A DNA stretch of 64,000 nucleotides from Janthinobacterium lividum (GCF_034424625.1 NZ_CP139977.1:376277-440276), one strand, 5' to 3'. Shown: positions 53,441 through 63,345, numbered from the stretch's first letter. Notes: a model not told the origin generated them from the letters alone. Numbers and translations are program-made.

Positions 53441-56400
53441 CTAGCTTCGCTCTAAAGATTGAGTGCGGCAGGTACGTTTACGCTTTTTTCGGTTACTGTA
53501 GTCTTCCAGTTGTCTCGCACACGCTCCTACTCCATCATTGCGGTCACGTGCGGCCTTAATTAGTAGCAGAGCAGATTTTTTACTTCCTCCTCCCGCCTCC
53601 AGTGCCGCAGTCCATCCGACTTGTGCCTTTTCCGGAGCCATTTGATCAAACGCCTGTTGTAAAGCTTCCGGTATATATTTAAGCACGCATTCTACTAAAA
53701 TGGAGCTATCTTTATACCAGCTAGGGTGCTCTTCAGATAAGCTCTTCGCAACCGTCGGGATGCATTGTTTCACAACTGCTGCTACCAGTTCAGGTGCTTC
53801 CTTGGAAAAAAGATCGATCAAGTACGCACCTAGAATCCATTGGACATGAGCTGTGTTGGCAATGGATATTTCTTTCCCTGAACGAACAAATTCAATTGCG
53901 CTAGTAGGCGCGATATAGGCCAGCCTTGGCGGCATCGATTCCATCCGCCAAAGGTTTTTTTTGATAAGATCTGCTATTTTCTGCTTAGTCTTGGTACTTG
54001 AAGATGCCACTCCGAGCAAAATTTCAGCATCATGAGGTAAATGTTTCCAATGTTCACCTATAGTTGATGCTAGACGCTCCCAGTCCATATACTGAACTAG
54101 TGCCTGGAACATCGACGGGGAGACGCGCCGGACACAGGCAAGCAGATAGTAGACTTGCTGGAACATACGTAAAGGAGCTTGACAAAGCTTGGCTCCAATA
54201 ATCTTTAGATCTACATTAACAAAGATCGAACGTGCAATTTGAAGGCGCCTTTTGGAAGGTGCCATTTTTCCTTTACAAGTGCCCAGCGGATCTAGGACAC
54301 GCAGCACATGCCATGCGAGGTCGCTAATCTCCCTAAAATGCATAACGGGATCGGTCATGAGCCGTTTGCATATTTCAGGAACAAGTGCCTCGACCATGCT
54401 AAGCGTAAGGTCTTCGTGCAAGTAAATAAGTGCTTCCAGCAGTTCGATAATCTTGTGCAGCGGTTCACCCTCGGGCCATGATGCTGATAATGCAAGTAGT
54501 GGCTCAGACTTTAAACTGCTCGATACCTCCTTCGTCCACGAGTCCCCTGACCATAGTCGAAGGCTTTTTGCTACCGATCCAATATGCCAGATATTGGTTG
54601 CATCCACGTTGGAAATAAGGTGGGCCACGACGTATGGTGATGCCTTGCGAATGAGAAAGATGGTGTTCTGTTCATCTCTGGAAAGTAAGCCATTTAATAG
54701 CCGGGAAAGACCATGCCCCATGGGAGATTGCGCGGTTTCCAGCCATTCGATGAGTTTTGATTCATTACCTTGAAGAATTAAATTTACTGAACCACCGGGC
54801 CAATGTAGCATCTCATGAATAACATAGCATGCAGCCGAAATTTCATTTGCTTCACTAGCTTTCCAGCATCTCTCTAGGACTGGTTTGAGATCTATCCAAG
54901 TTATGAGAAATTGCCAACGGCTATCATCCGAAAACCAGAGTTCATGCAATAGTGCCCCTATCCCCCCCAATGGAAGCTGCTCGTCAGCCAGCGTAGATTT
55001 CAACATGGCCCCAACAAGTGAGATCGTTGATTCTGATTGTGTACGAAGAAGCCTGGGTAACAGAACTGCCGCTAATCGTTGATGTGGGCATCGCAAATCA
55101 TTCTTTGCCAATACTATCCGCTCTTCTATGAGCGCATCCAACTGTAGTTCTAACCCGTCTGTATCTGCGCCTATTGAACTGAGAAGCCCAAATAACTCTT
55201 CCAGCTTCAATCGAGCATCGCGCGAAGCAATCTGACGAACAGCAATGACAGCTAAAGGCAAAGATGCGCCAAGTGCTTTAGCTATATTTGCTGCCTCATC
55301 TGCCCGCCGCCAGCCGCCTCCCAGAACAAAACAAAATTGCCATGGAGCGGAGGCGTATTTTGCCGCATGCTCAATTCGATCCTCGAGAGCCACGTCCATC
55401 ATTGAGTCGCCAACATGGTTATCGGCGCGCCGCACAGCGTTGAGAGTCGCTTGGCGGTCCTTTAGCAACCCTCTCCAAATAGCTTCAATGCCAGCCTGGG
55501 GATCCATTCTGATAGCTCCACGTTGCGAGGTGTGGCCATTGATCGCGTTGTGTGTGCATAAAATGAGGTATTCTGGTCTGGCATAATCGGCGAGTGATCG
55601 TAGTTCTGCTGGTGCAAGTAGATGTGCATCGTCTATAAGCAGCAGTACCTGCCCGTTTTCTTTTTTCGGCAAAGCAGCAGGCAGCCCGTCTGACCCTGAC
55701 GATGTGAATACCTGCCAGCCTTGTTGTGCAAATGAATACGCGACTTGAAAAGCACATACAGACTTACCTGACCCGGGTTCACCAACCAAATGGGCAGAAA
55801 ATGCCATCTCCAGTTGCTTTATTGTGGAGGAAACCTCGGGTAGTTTTGGACATGCGAGGGCATCCGATGGCCCGAGCGCTCTCCCAAGTAAAGCAGGACC
55901 GATATCTCTTGACTGGTAAAATGCAACTTGTTGCCAGGTTGGATCTATGGTTTCACCCCGGCTTCGCGAGTTCCTGATCAAAGATGGCTTATCGCACGTT
56001 AAAGCTATTTGTGTAAATTTTCTCGTCAGAGTTGTGAAAGAAGTACCAAGCTCGGGATAGTGCGCTTCCAACACATTTGGGTGATCGCAAAGTAAGCTTT
56101 CTAAGTCCCCCCAACCAAATATCTGAACGGAGAATTTACCTTGTCGTTCGCGTTCTACCGAAAGTTCTCGTGCAATGCGTTGTAATTCAACGTCTGAAGG
56201 AGCGGTAGTCGCCAGTATCCATTGCTCTAGCGGAGGACTGAATTTTTCCGCTTTAGCAATTTCTTCATTTAGCTCGCTCAGGGTTAGCTTAGCGCTAAGA
56301 GAATCATCTTTCCCTTTGCACTGGACACCTTGCAGACAGGTTTGTTTGCCCCCTACAACTCCCCAAATATCAACACCATTTTGCGGCTGGCCAACACGAC

Positions 56401-56512
56401 CATTTTTCTGAGCTAGGGGATTTTTCCATATAGACTTAAAAAGCGATAAACACAGGTCTTCCAATTCCTGCCAATGGCGTGGTTTAGGTATCTGTTTGTT
56501 GCGTATGTCCAT
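53441..56512 (-). CDS. PD-(D/E)XK nuclease - STAND NTPase (Avs-like sensor-effector)
   Basis: About 1,023 residues from the ATG at 56,512 (CCTAAGGCA upstream; the ATG at 56,551 lacks a site). N-terminal Mrr-like nuclease domain about 10-160: HWQELEDLCLSLFKSIW, GVDIWGVVGG and QGVQCKGKDDS give the D...Q-x-K active site, and ILATTAPSDVELQRIA is typical of this fold. NTPase: Walker A VGEPGSGKSVCAF near 242, Walker B VLLLIDDAHLL near 288. The C-terminal 600 residues form a helical-repeat sensor region. This is the layout of Avs-type antiviral proteins, in which the C-terminal part binds a phage protein and the nuclease degrades DNA. Which phage protein, if any, cannot be read here. First gene of the operon. 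Confidence 0.88.
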   Translation of the reverse strand: MDIRNKQIPKPRHWQELEDLCLSLFKSIWKNPLAQKNGRVGQPQNGVDIWGVVGGKQTCLQGVQCKGKDDSLSAKLTLSELNEEIAKAEKFSPPLEQWILATTAPSDVELQRIARELSVERERQGKFSVQIFGWGDLESLLCDHPNVLEAHYPELGTSFTTLTRKFTQIALTCDKPSLIRNSRSRGETIDPTWQQVAFYQSRDIGPALLGRALGPSDALACPKLPEVSSTIKQLEMAFSAHLVGEPGSGKSVCAFQVAYSFAQQGWQVFTSSGSDGLPAALPKKENGQVLLLIDDAHLLAPAELRSLADYARPEYLILCTHNAINGHTSQRGAIRMDPQAGIEAIWRGLLKDRQATLNAVRRADNHVGDSMMDVALEDRIEHAAKYASAPWQFCFVLGGGWRRADEAANIAKALGASLPLAVIAVRQIASRDARLKLEELFGLLSSIGADTDGLELQLDALIEERIVLAKNDLRCPHQRLAAVLLPRLLRTQSESTISLVGAMLKSTLADEQLPLGGIGALLHELWFSDDSRWQFLITWIDLKPVLERCWKASEANEISAACYVIHEMLHWPGGSVNLILQGNESKLIEWLETAQSPMGHGLSRLLNGLLSRDEQNTIFLIRKASPYVVAHLISNVDATNIWHIGSVAKSLRLWSGDSWTKEVSSSLKSEPLLALSASWPEGEPLHKIIELLEALIYLHEDLTLSMVEALVPEICKRLMTDPVMHFREISDLAWHVLRVLDPLGTCKGKMAPSKRRLQIARSIFVNVDLKIIGAKLCQAPLRMFQQVYYLLACVRRVSPSMFQALVQYMDWERLASTIGEHWKHLPHDAEILLGVASSSTKTKQKIADLIKKNLWRMESMPPRLAYIAPTSAIEFVRSGKEISIANTAHVQWILGAYLIDLFSKEAPELVAAVVKQCIPTVAKSLSEEHPSWYKDSSILVECVLKYIPEALQQAFDQMAPEKAQVGWTAALEAGGGSKKSALLLIKAARDRNDGVGACARQLEDYSNRKKRKRTCRTQSLERS

Positions 56513-56789
56513 TGCCTTAGGATAATGCACTAGGGCAGTTGGAGCAACCATATAAACATTGTATGGCTTGTGCTAGGTACTTTTAGATATTTGCTTGCGC
56601 AAAGTGAGTCGCCATCATCCACCTGAGCATTCCTGATTCAGAACTGCTGGAAATTTGAGGTTGAGATGCAATCTTAATCGTTCGGCAATCCTGTCAAGCT
56701 GATGGTGAACATAAATACCATTTCCTTGGGCTGCGAGAAAATCGCGCACGTTTTGCCTTAACTGTACTGACGACCAAAACTACCCCCAT

Positions 56790-57239
56790 AGTTAAGTAAA
56801 AACTGCTTGAGCTTCGATTGGTTTTTGCATGAACGCTGCCATGGCTAAACACCTTGCGACGTTGCGGCTGAGGTATTGCGGAGCGCCGGCTCTGACTTGA
56901 TGCGTTGCCGGTGCCAGCGGTTTGGGGCTCGCCGCCACGGCCGGTCCAGGCGTTTGGACGTCGATCGGTACTGCAGCGGATTGTTCTGGTCGCGTTGCCT
57001 TGGTACGTGCGTTCGTACTACTCGTTTTCGCGGATTAGGACACGTCGATTTGGATCGGTTATATGTCACGCCGTGCCGCACGCCTCCATGCCGATCAAGC
57101 ATGGCGACAGATTGATGAAGTTTTCCGTCATCGTCGATCGATATAGCTTTTTGCGCAGCACTGCTTTACCCTGAGCATCTACGCCATGAACCTGAAAAAC
57201 GTTCTTTGCAAGATCAATGCCTGCGGCAATCATCTTCAT
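56790..57239 (-). mobile_element. IS110-family remnant
   Basis: Contains the first 56 codons of an IS110-type transposase (57,066-57,239). A distal piece near 56,796-56,890 matches the middle of repeat tail B (CTGCTTGAGCTT, ATGAACGC..CATGGCTAAAC). The catalytic core between them is deleted. It ties the repeat tail to an IS110-related sequence. Confidence 0.7.
57066..57239 (-). pseudogene. IS110-family transposase N-terminal fragment
   Basis: Reads MKMIAAGIDLAKNVFQVHGV then DAQGKAVLRKK and CLIGMEACGTA, followed by a stop. GIDLAKNVFQ holds the first aspartate of the RuvC-like DEDD core. The rest of the gene is missing. Confidence 0.9.
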
Positions 57240-57510
57240 GGGGACGCTCCTTTCTGTTAAGGGGATATCACCCCTATTTGGGCACCTCGATGCCGTTTCA
57301 AAGAGGGCATCCATTCCATTAGAGCCGTTGCCATCCCCTGACTTTACTCAACGCTGTACACAGTACACAGGTCGGACGGCTGGCCGCTTATCAACGAGGA
57401 GCGGTAGAATCAAGTGACTATGTGAGCGCGATTTGCTCGATACTGTGTTGGGCTAGCCGCGTGGCAGTTCACGAACAGCCGCTGACCGGAGCCATCACCG
57501 ACGCAGTTGT
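57240..57510. other. 271-base gap between IS110 remnant and MBL gene
   Basis: Contains AGGGGATATCACCCCT (a short hairpin) and no gene. Probably the outer part of the old IS110 element and the 3' flank of the metallo-beta-lactamase gene. Confidence 0.4.
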
Positions 57511-58845
57511 TTAAAGTAAGAGGACTGCTTTGATCTCGTCCATGGTTTCGTCGCACAGCTCGACAAATTTCGCAGCTTTGTGTTCGTCACGGGACTCATC
57601 GGTCGGATGCTTGTAATGCCGGTGTGTCCCGGCCGAGAAGAAAGCATGCGCATTAGGAGAGTGCGCAGTTACCACGTTATTCGCACTTTCCTTGTCGCCG
57701 TGATGAGGGACTATCACGGCCTTGTATCGTTGCTTGTGCAGGTCTTTGATGCGCGGGGACGAATCGGACGCGAAACGGCTGTAAACGTAGTCACCTGGTG
57801 CGAGCACACGTTGCCCGTCGCGCACGAACACCGCAACGATGCAATTGCCGTTAGAATCAAGGGTGCTCGGATTTGCCCTGATGAGCTCTAGGGATGTGTT
57901 GGCGGCCAATGTTATTGTCGTTGACGAAGTGTCGACGCACTTGCTGATGACTTCCTTGTCTTTGAACAGGAGGTGGCTCACACCGGCGGGTACCAAAATT
58001 GCGCTAACTTTTTTGCGAAGGCCAGCGTCCCAGGCAAGCAGCTTCCAATGGTCGTAGTCCGTGTGGGATGCCACCATCACGAGATCTGTCAGCGGTTGGA
58101 CTTTAGCGGTGAGGTCGTTGCTCATTATGTTGGACTTATCAAGGTAGCGTTTGCGCGTGACTGGCTTGCCGGCACCAGCGTCGAGCAACCACCCTTTCCG
58201 TCCGTTGTCGATCAACGAGCACATACCTTGCCCAACATGAAACGCGTGAAACGTGTAGGGAGCGGAGCGGTTCACCGTACCTGCGGAACCATGCTGATAT
58301 CGCGTGCCGGTGAAAGCCTTGACGGAAGTCAACGGCTGCGAAACGAACGCTCCCATCTTCGAGGTACACGGGCGCGCTTGTAACTGAATGCCACCGCTTG
58401 GAAGCCGTGCGTCGTCCGCGCTTACCGGTTCGACTCTGATGATATCTATATAAGTGGGCCCATCCATGGAGAAGGTTGGATAGTAGTAATCTGCAGACGA
58501 CTTTCTAACCTCGATATCGACACGAAACCACTGTCGGCTTCGAAGATACTGCGTTTCGAGATCTTTGATCTTCGCAAGTTGTCCCATAACCTCCCACCAA
58601 CGAGTAAGGCCTAGCTGTTGCCGGAAATAGCGCCAAAAGTCCAGGTCGATCACATATGTGGTAACACCGTCTTTCCCGTCGTTTATCAAGCTGTGGAAAT
58701 CACTCTCGTCGATCCCAATGAGGCGAACGCAGCGACCGTGTCTAGCATATTCTTTTGTACCGAAATACGTCTCCACCTGACAGAAGAATGCCTTCTCTTC
58801 TCTTCGCCGGCGTCGGCGAAATTTAGACGAATCTGCTGCCATCAT
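57511..58845 (-). CDS. Metallo-beta-lactamase-fold hydrolase (ComEC-like MBL domain)
   Basis: 444 residues; GGAGAAAG precedes the ATG pair. The MBL domain fills the C-terminal 240 residues: FHAFHVGQGMCSLIDNG, WLLDAGAG, the metal motif VASHTDYDHWK (HxDxDH, as in ComEC), APGDYVYSRF and VIVPHHGDKES, then SAGTHRHYKHPT. The N-terminal 190 residues are unique. Soluble proteins of this type act on nucleic acids or nucleotides and occur in defence and competence settings. Not secreted. Followed upstream by CoiA-like genes on the same strand. Confidence 0.82.
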   Translation of the reverse strand: MMAADSSKFRRRRRREEKAFFCQVETYFGTKEYARHGRCVRLIGIDESDFHSLINDGKDGVTTYVIDLDFWRYFRQQLGLTRWWEVMGQLAKIKDLETQYLRSRQWFRVDIEVRKSSADYYYPTFSMDGPTYIDIIRVEPVSADDARLPSGGIQLQARPCTSKMGAFVSQPLTSVKAFTGTRYQHGSAGTVNRSAPYTFHAFHVGQGMCSLIDNGRKGWLLDAGAGKPVTRKRYLDKSNIMSNDLTAKVQPLTDLVMVASHTDYDHWKLLAWDAGLRKKVSAILVPAGVSHLLFKDKEVISKCVDTSSTTITLAANTSLELIRANPSTLDSNGNCIVAVFVRDGQRVLAPGDYVYSRFASDSSPRIKDLHKQRYKAVIVPHHGDKESANNVVTAHSPNAHAFFSAGTHRHYKHPTDESRDEHKAAKFVELCDETMDEIKAVLLL

Positions 58846-59072
58846 CTTTCTCCATGGTAGGGGCTATCTGAAGGAACGTTTGCCGGTAGGTATCGGACGT
58901 TCATTTCACAAACTCAATGAACTGCCTGATCTTAGCAGTTTAGTTTCGTGCGATCATATTGCTCGTCGCAGCATGGCCCTATTCCGTGCCAGAGCCGTGC
59001 TTGACGAGTTGATCGGCGGTTTGCCACCGCGATCGTCCCATCGGTTGCAGCACACCGCATAAACTTCAGTCC
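58846..59072. other. Gap upstream of the MBL gene
   Basis: Promoter region of the MBL gene; nothing else recognised. Confidence 0.4.
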
Positions 59073-59313
59073 ATGAGCTCGCGCATTCCCCCCAAAGCCC
59101 GAACCAACCCGAAAATCCGCCAGGAAATCAAGGACTCCACCCTGTCCGACCACTAGGCCGCCAAGGATGCCGACAAGGCCTATGCTTCGCGTGCCCATCG
59201 GGCCTGGCTTCGTTGCAGAAGCATTGCATCGCACATTGCGCGCTACGGCATAAAGTCGCACGAACGCCTGGGTAAATGGCAAAGGGTGGAACTGCTGAAC
59301 TTCCACTGATCGA
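59073..59313 (+). pseudogene. Short decayed ORF, possibly a transposase N-terminus
   Basis: Starts SSRIPPKARTNPKIRQEIKD and STLSDH, then an in-frame TAG, then AAKDADKAYASRAHRAW and SIASHIARYGIKSHERLGKW. The beginning resembles the helix-turn-helix start of IS481-type transposases; the second part I do not recognise. The in-frame stop and lack of a downstream core mark it as non-functional. Confidence 0.4.
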
Positions 59314-59365
59314 TGATTCGCGTCCATCATGATGTGGACGCCAATTTGCATTCAATTCGCTATTA

Positions 59366-60835
59366 CTAGGTCGGGCGATACCGTTTGGTGTGGGGAACTA
59401 TCAAATCCAGCCGTTTCAACGTCTCCATCGTAAATATGTGCGGCACGCCTTGAGCGACAAGTTGATGTCCAAATTCATCCGGTGTTTCTGGGCGGTCTAA
59501 GGGCCCGAGTGCATCAACAGCTTCAGACAGGGCCGCTTGGTGCTCCGATCCTTGCAGTTGGGTGTGGATCTCTTCATAGAGTACCGCGCGGCGAGGCCAT
59601 TTTTCGTTCCATTGCCATCTATGTTCAGCACTCTGTACCATCGCCCTTCCGCCAGCGCCTACGCTTTTGATTTCAGCGGCCTTGGCGCGGACCACTGCTG
59701 AAATCTTCGTCTGTGGATCAGCTGGAACGATGTAACGCACCGTGCTTTCATTTGGTCTAAAAGGGCTTTTGGCCAAATAGTTGCGCGCTTCCAGAAATGT
59801 CACATATCTCCGCAATACACCGATAGGATCTCTGCCAGGTGCCCTCTTCACGCCAATCCATTCACGGGCCCAGGTAACGACGTGGTCAATTGTGAATCCT
59901 TCCTTGATGCCTTTACGTCGAGCGACGAAATTTTGGAAAAGCAGTGCTTGCCACAAGCGTGTTGGTGTTTCTAGCCCGGGAGTATCAAAGGTCGATGGCG
60001 CGATGTAGTCTGGCCAACCATCGCCAATCTGCAGTGTTTTTCGCCATTGGCGTTCTTTCTCTTCGTCGGGTAACGCGCGATACGCGCTGTGGTTCGCAAT
60101 TCGTATACGTTCAAGCTCCGATGTACGACGCCGGCTGGCCTCTTCCTCCCGCAGGATTTTCTTGTTCTTCGCGTCAATCTCAGTCTTTAACTGCTGCTCC
60201 AGTTCAATGCGGGCCGCCTGCTCGCCAGGAAACACCAGCCAATTTTTATGACTGTTTCCATCAATAACGCGTTTGCGTACCTCCTCTAGAACGAGGCCGG
60301 CCCCCATGCGCGGCATGTCTGAGAGGTCAATCTCTAATGCTGGGGCCCCTAGTTCTTGTAGTTTGCGCAGCTTGTCCGCATCAACGCGATGCGTCACAAA
60401 GATCTCCAATAACAGACGACGTTGGCCTTTATATCCGACTACATCAATTCGTAACCCGCCTTCAGACACCTCGCCGATAGCATGATCGAATCGTATGCGG
60501 CGAGCAACGCCCAGCACGCGATGACTATAGTGTATCTCTCCATCTACTGTGGGGCCGGAAGCTTCGATGACATAGGCTGGAACTACCAGGGCGTTGGCAT
60601 CAAGGATGACCTGTTTACCGACTGCATGGATGGCGCTTTCTGAGCAGCTCTCCGAGCCAGTCTTGGCATGATGGGCGAAGCACCAAGCAATGGATCCTTT
60701 CCGCGCCACCAGCGCTGCGCCGCATCCTGGGCATACGCAGCCACATGCCAGGCCGCTCACTACTTCTGCCGGCGAAACCATCCGCCCACCAAGTGAGCCA
60801 AAAGGAATTCGCACCGAGGTAATCGGCCCCCTCAT
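59366..60835 (-). CDS. CoiA-like protein: zinc finger plus PD-(D/E)XK nuclease domain
   Basis: 489 residues; AAGG lies 8 bases before the ATG. N-terminal zinc-binding part as in CoiA: GCVCPGCGAALVARKGSIAW followed by CFAHHAK, and SESAIHAVGKQVILDA. Nuclease core about 135-195: LRIDVVGYKGQRRLLLEIFV then THRVDADKLRKLQEL (D...E-x-F). Then a coiled coil (about 205-265) and a unique helical C-terminus. CoiA is a competence protein, but longer relatives like this one occur in accessory islands with unknown role. It points the same way as the MBL gene 0.5 kb downstream and the zinc-finger gene 0.4 kb upstream. Confidence 0.8.
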   Translation of the reverse strand: MRGPITSVRIPFGSLGGRMVSPAEVVSGLACGCVCPGCGAALVARKGSIAWCFAHHAKTGSESCSESAIHAVGKQVILDANALVVPAYVIEASGPTVDGEIHYSHRVLGVARRIRFDHAIGEVSEGGLRIDVVGYKGQRRLLLEIFVTHRVDADKLRKLQELGAPALEIDLSDMPRMGAGLVLEEVRKRVIDGNSHKNWLVFPGEQAARIELEQQLKTEIDAKNKKILREEEASRRRTSELERIRIANHSAYRALPDEEKERQWRKTLQIGDGWPDYIAPSTFDTPGLETPTRLWQALLFQNFVARRKGIKEGFTIDHVVTWAREWIGVKRAPGRDPIGVLRRYVTFLEARNYLAKSPFRPNESTVRYIVPADPQTKISAVVRAKAAEIKSVGAGGRAMVQSAEHRWQWNEKWPRRAVLYEEIHTQLQGSEHQAALSEAVDALGPLDRPETPDEFGHQLVAQGVPHIFTMETLKRLDLIVPHTKRYRPT

Positions 60836-61260
60836 GGTCGAGACCTTGTGGCATACGCGACGTACAAGGAGGCTGGAAATAGTAAACTGCTCATAATTAT
60901 CTTGATTCTGCCATGCGGGTGCGCGATATTTTCTGCCAATAGAAGCAAGACCGTAGAGCGCCTAAGTTATAGGAGGAGGCATGCTTCATCATCTCAGGTT
61001 CCTCTGGGCAGGTTTGGGACGCATCTTGCTTAGCCAGGCCGTGGAGACATGCCTGTGATGGAGTCAAGACGAGATAGCGCATCCGCAAATGTCGATGGTC
61101 GTCGAACACACGCTGGGTTGGCTACACCGTTCCCGTCGATAGCCTTTCCGCCACGAGCGCCGGACTGATCGCTCCTCCCGCTTGACGATATCCTCATTTT
61201 CTGGTGATACGTTCGCAGGGTTTGTTCTGCGTTCAAGGCACGCCAATCGGCGAAACCAAA
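60836..61260. other. 425-base gap with IS5-like debris
   Basis: No intact gene. A stretch near 61,090-61,200 looks like the decayed end of an IS5-type transposase; the part before it has no recognisable feature. Confidence 0.45.
61090..61200 (+). pseudogene. Decayed IS5-type transposase C-terminal fragment
   Basis: The plus strand reads VVEHTLGWLHRSRR and, after a frame change, RHERRTD: the end motif of IS5-type transposases (VVERTLAWL..RR..RYERR). Very short and frameshifted. Confidence 0.4.
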
Positions 61261-62109
61261 CTAACGAGCACGAATGGCCAACTCACTGAACTGAACAGAG
61301 GCATCGCCACCGAGCGCGTATGACGGACCTATTCCTGACGTGTTCAGTGTGGGTATTCCGCCGTGCCAAAAGATTCTTATAGCCTTCATATCTGAGAGAT
61401 TGTAAGAGTTAGTCGATTTACTTGATTCATCCGAATTAATTCTTACGCGCGCGCTTATAGGTAGCTCCCCATCCGGCCCAGTGAATTTATTGATGCTCCT
61501 AACGAAATAAATACCTGCAATCCTGCCTGCATCTAATTTCGCATCGAGATAGTAAACTCTCCTTGGCCAGAAATTTTCATCAGGAATTTTCTTGCGTTGG
61601 TCTAGACTGATGAAAATTTCACCATACGTCGCAGTAAAATCCCCTACTTTCAATAGATGGGTCGTCCGAGATAGATCTGACATAACGCACCATGCGTCCA
61701 CGACCTCATCTAAGCTGCCGTATACATGAGCGGTTGGTGCGGCACCGATTAGTCGTTTGAGATCCGCATCAGAGAGGCGTTCAAATTTGCGGCGTGGCTT
61801 GGGAGGAGCTTCGCCTAAGACGTCAGGATACACCGGCGGCGGTGCAACGGACACAACGGAAGTCGGTTCTCCGTCTCCCGCTTCCTTTTCGTCACTTTTG
61901 TGTGGGCATCTAAGCTCATGTGGATTTCCAGAAAAGGCTGAGTAGTAACAGTTCTGCAAAGGGCTAATTTTAGGAAAGACGGGCACACGGCACATGCAAC
62001 AAAACCAATGATCGACATCGCTCGACCTCAGTGCGCGATATTTTGCGGATAGAGCCTCCTCGATGAAATCGTACTCGTAGCAGTATGCCTTCGTCAGCAT
62101 TTCACGCAT
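61261..62109 (-). CDS. Hypothetical protein with N-terminal zinc-finger
   Basis: 282 residues. Residues 30-75 look like the zinc finger of CoiA-type proteins: VDHWFCCMCRVPVFPKIS, FSGNPHELRCPHKSD (C-x-x-C...H...C-x-H). A proline-rich linker follows (about 85-110), then a mixed domain of about 170 residues with no recognisable motif. Its start has a perfect 14-base palindrome just upstream. Together with the CoiA-like and MBL genes it may form a functional group, since two of the three share the same finger type. Confidence 0.65.
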   Translation of the reverse strand: MREMLTKAYCYEYDFIEEALSAKYRALRSSDVDHWFCCMCRVPVFPKISPLQNCYYSAFSGNPHELRCPHKSDEKEAGDGEPTSVVSVAPPPVYPDVLGEAPPKPRRKFERLSDADLKRLIGAAPTAHVYGSLDEVVDAWCVMSDLSRTTHLLKVGDFTATYGEIFISLDQRKKIPDENFWPRRVYYLDAKLDAGRIAGIYFVRSINKFTGPDGELPISARVRINSDESSKSTNSYNLSDMKAIRIFWHGGIPTLNTSGIGPSYALGGDASVQFSELAIRAR

Positions 62110-62125
62110 CGTTTGTCCTTAATAT

Positions 62126-62139
62126 TTTCCATATGGAAA
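62126..62139. promoter_or_regulatory. Palindromic putative operator
   Basis: TTTCCATATGGAAA, a perfect 14-base palindrome within a longer near-palindrome (ATATTTTCCATATGGAAATA). It sits 17 bases upstream of the zinc-finger gene start, where a dimeric repressor could bind. Confidence 0.55.
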
Positions 62140-62299
62140 TATATAACAAAAACACGCGAAAAGAAATCTTTCCAAATTAACAATTTTATTGTCGGTAAAT
62201 CAATAATCAACATACTTGTTATCATTGTTCTGTGGCGTTGTTGAACTGGATGCAGAATTTTCCAGGAAAGCAACTATGGCGCCACAAACTGGATAGAAC

Positions 62300-62778
62300 C
62301 GAATCGCCACAAGTAGATAAGCGACTCCTGATCCATAGTTCTTGGCAAATGAGAACCTGATGGATCGTGTTGGGCACCGGACATCCTTCCCGGCGCCTGG
62401 CGTGCGATCTCGTAGCAGCCTGATCCAACGCCGAGATCGGGTATGCCCAGGAGATCCCCCTGCCCTGCAGAGACTCCTGCCGCGCGCTAGCAAAAGCTGG
62501 CCGTCCCTAGCCATAACTGCCGGCGAAGGATGGCTTTTCCGATCGAGGCAGTTGTAGAGCGCCTGCTTTTGCGCGCGATAGCGGCACGGTTGGCTACGAT
62601 AGACTAGCCCGTCATCTGCTTCGTGCGCTCGGCCAGCTCGGGGACTTTGCGCGCTGGCAGTGGACTTGCCACCACGGCCGGCGCGACATGGCACCTGACG
62701 GTATCGCGTCAAAACAGAAGCTTGCCTTGGCCGCATAACCTCTACTTTTAGCGCGCTCTAAAAATGGGGGGATTGCCT
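62300..62778 (+). repeat. Dispersed island repeat, copy 11 (full length, tail type A)
   Basis: About 478 bases with both stems and the complete tail ending TTTTAGCGCGCTCTAAAAAT plus GGGGGGATT. Closest to copy 12. Confidence 0.9.
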
Positions 62779-62887
62779 TCTGAATGAAAAATCCATGAAA
62801 TTAATTTTAAGATAAGTTATAGTCGATTGTCGTTGCTCGATTTTTCCATTCTGCCGACTATTTCTTTACTAAAATTAAAAATTGAAA

Positions 62888-63313
62888 ATGCCATCAATAC
62901 TTGCTAAAAAATCGTCTTATCAACCCCTTCTGTCAGTGATCTTCGGGTTCGCCGGATTCGTATTGTGCCAATCTTCTCATGCACAATTTGTGAAAGAATC
63001 ACAGGCAGCCCAACACTCACTAATTAAGGAAGGCGTTGCTGATGTCCCTTGTCAGAAGCCAAGATATCCACACGCCGCATTGCTTAAGAAAGCTGAAGGT
63101 ACGGTTACATTGAGTTATTTGATCGGGGAAGACGGCAAGGTCCTTGATGCTAAAGTAAGAAAATCAAGCGGCAATATCGATTTGGATAACACGGCTTTGG
63201 TTGCGCTATCGAGATGCAAGTACTCGCCTGCTATCATTGATGGAAAAGTAACGGAGGCGTGGTCCACTGTTCAGTATGTTTGGAGTCTTGAAGAAGCTGA
63301 TCTTCGATATTAG
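62888..63313 (+). CDS. TonB C-terminal-domain protein
   Basis: 141 residues from the ATG at 62,888. N-terminal signal or anchor (LSVIFGFAGFVLCQSSHA). The TonB-C fold follows: PRYPHAALLKKAEGTVTLSY, LIGEDGKVLDAKVRKSSGN, LDNTALVALSRCKYSPA. It lacks the Pro-rich spacer and the SHLS-type transmembrane helix of true energy transducers, so it is probably a free periplasmic TonB-like protein. Two cysteines (DVPCQKP, LSRCKYS) may pair. It stands alone between two full repeat copies in the same orientation. Confidence 0.85.
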   Translation: MPSILAKKSSYQPLLSVIFGFAGFVLCQSSHAQFVKESQAAQHSLIKEGVADVPCQKPRYPHAALLKKAEGTVTLSYLIGEDGKVLDAKVRKSSGNIDLDNTALVALSRCKYSPAIIDGKVTEAWSTVQYVWSLEEADLRY

Positions 63314-63345
63314 GAGGAAAGCAAAGAGTGCTGAATTGCCACCAT

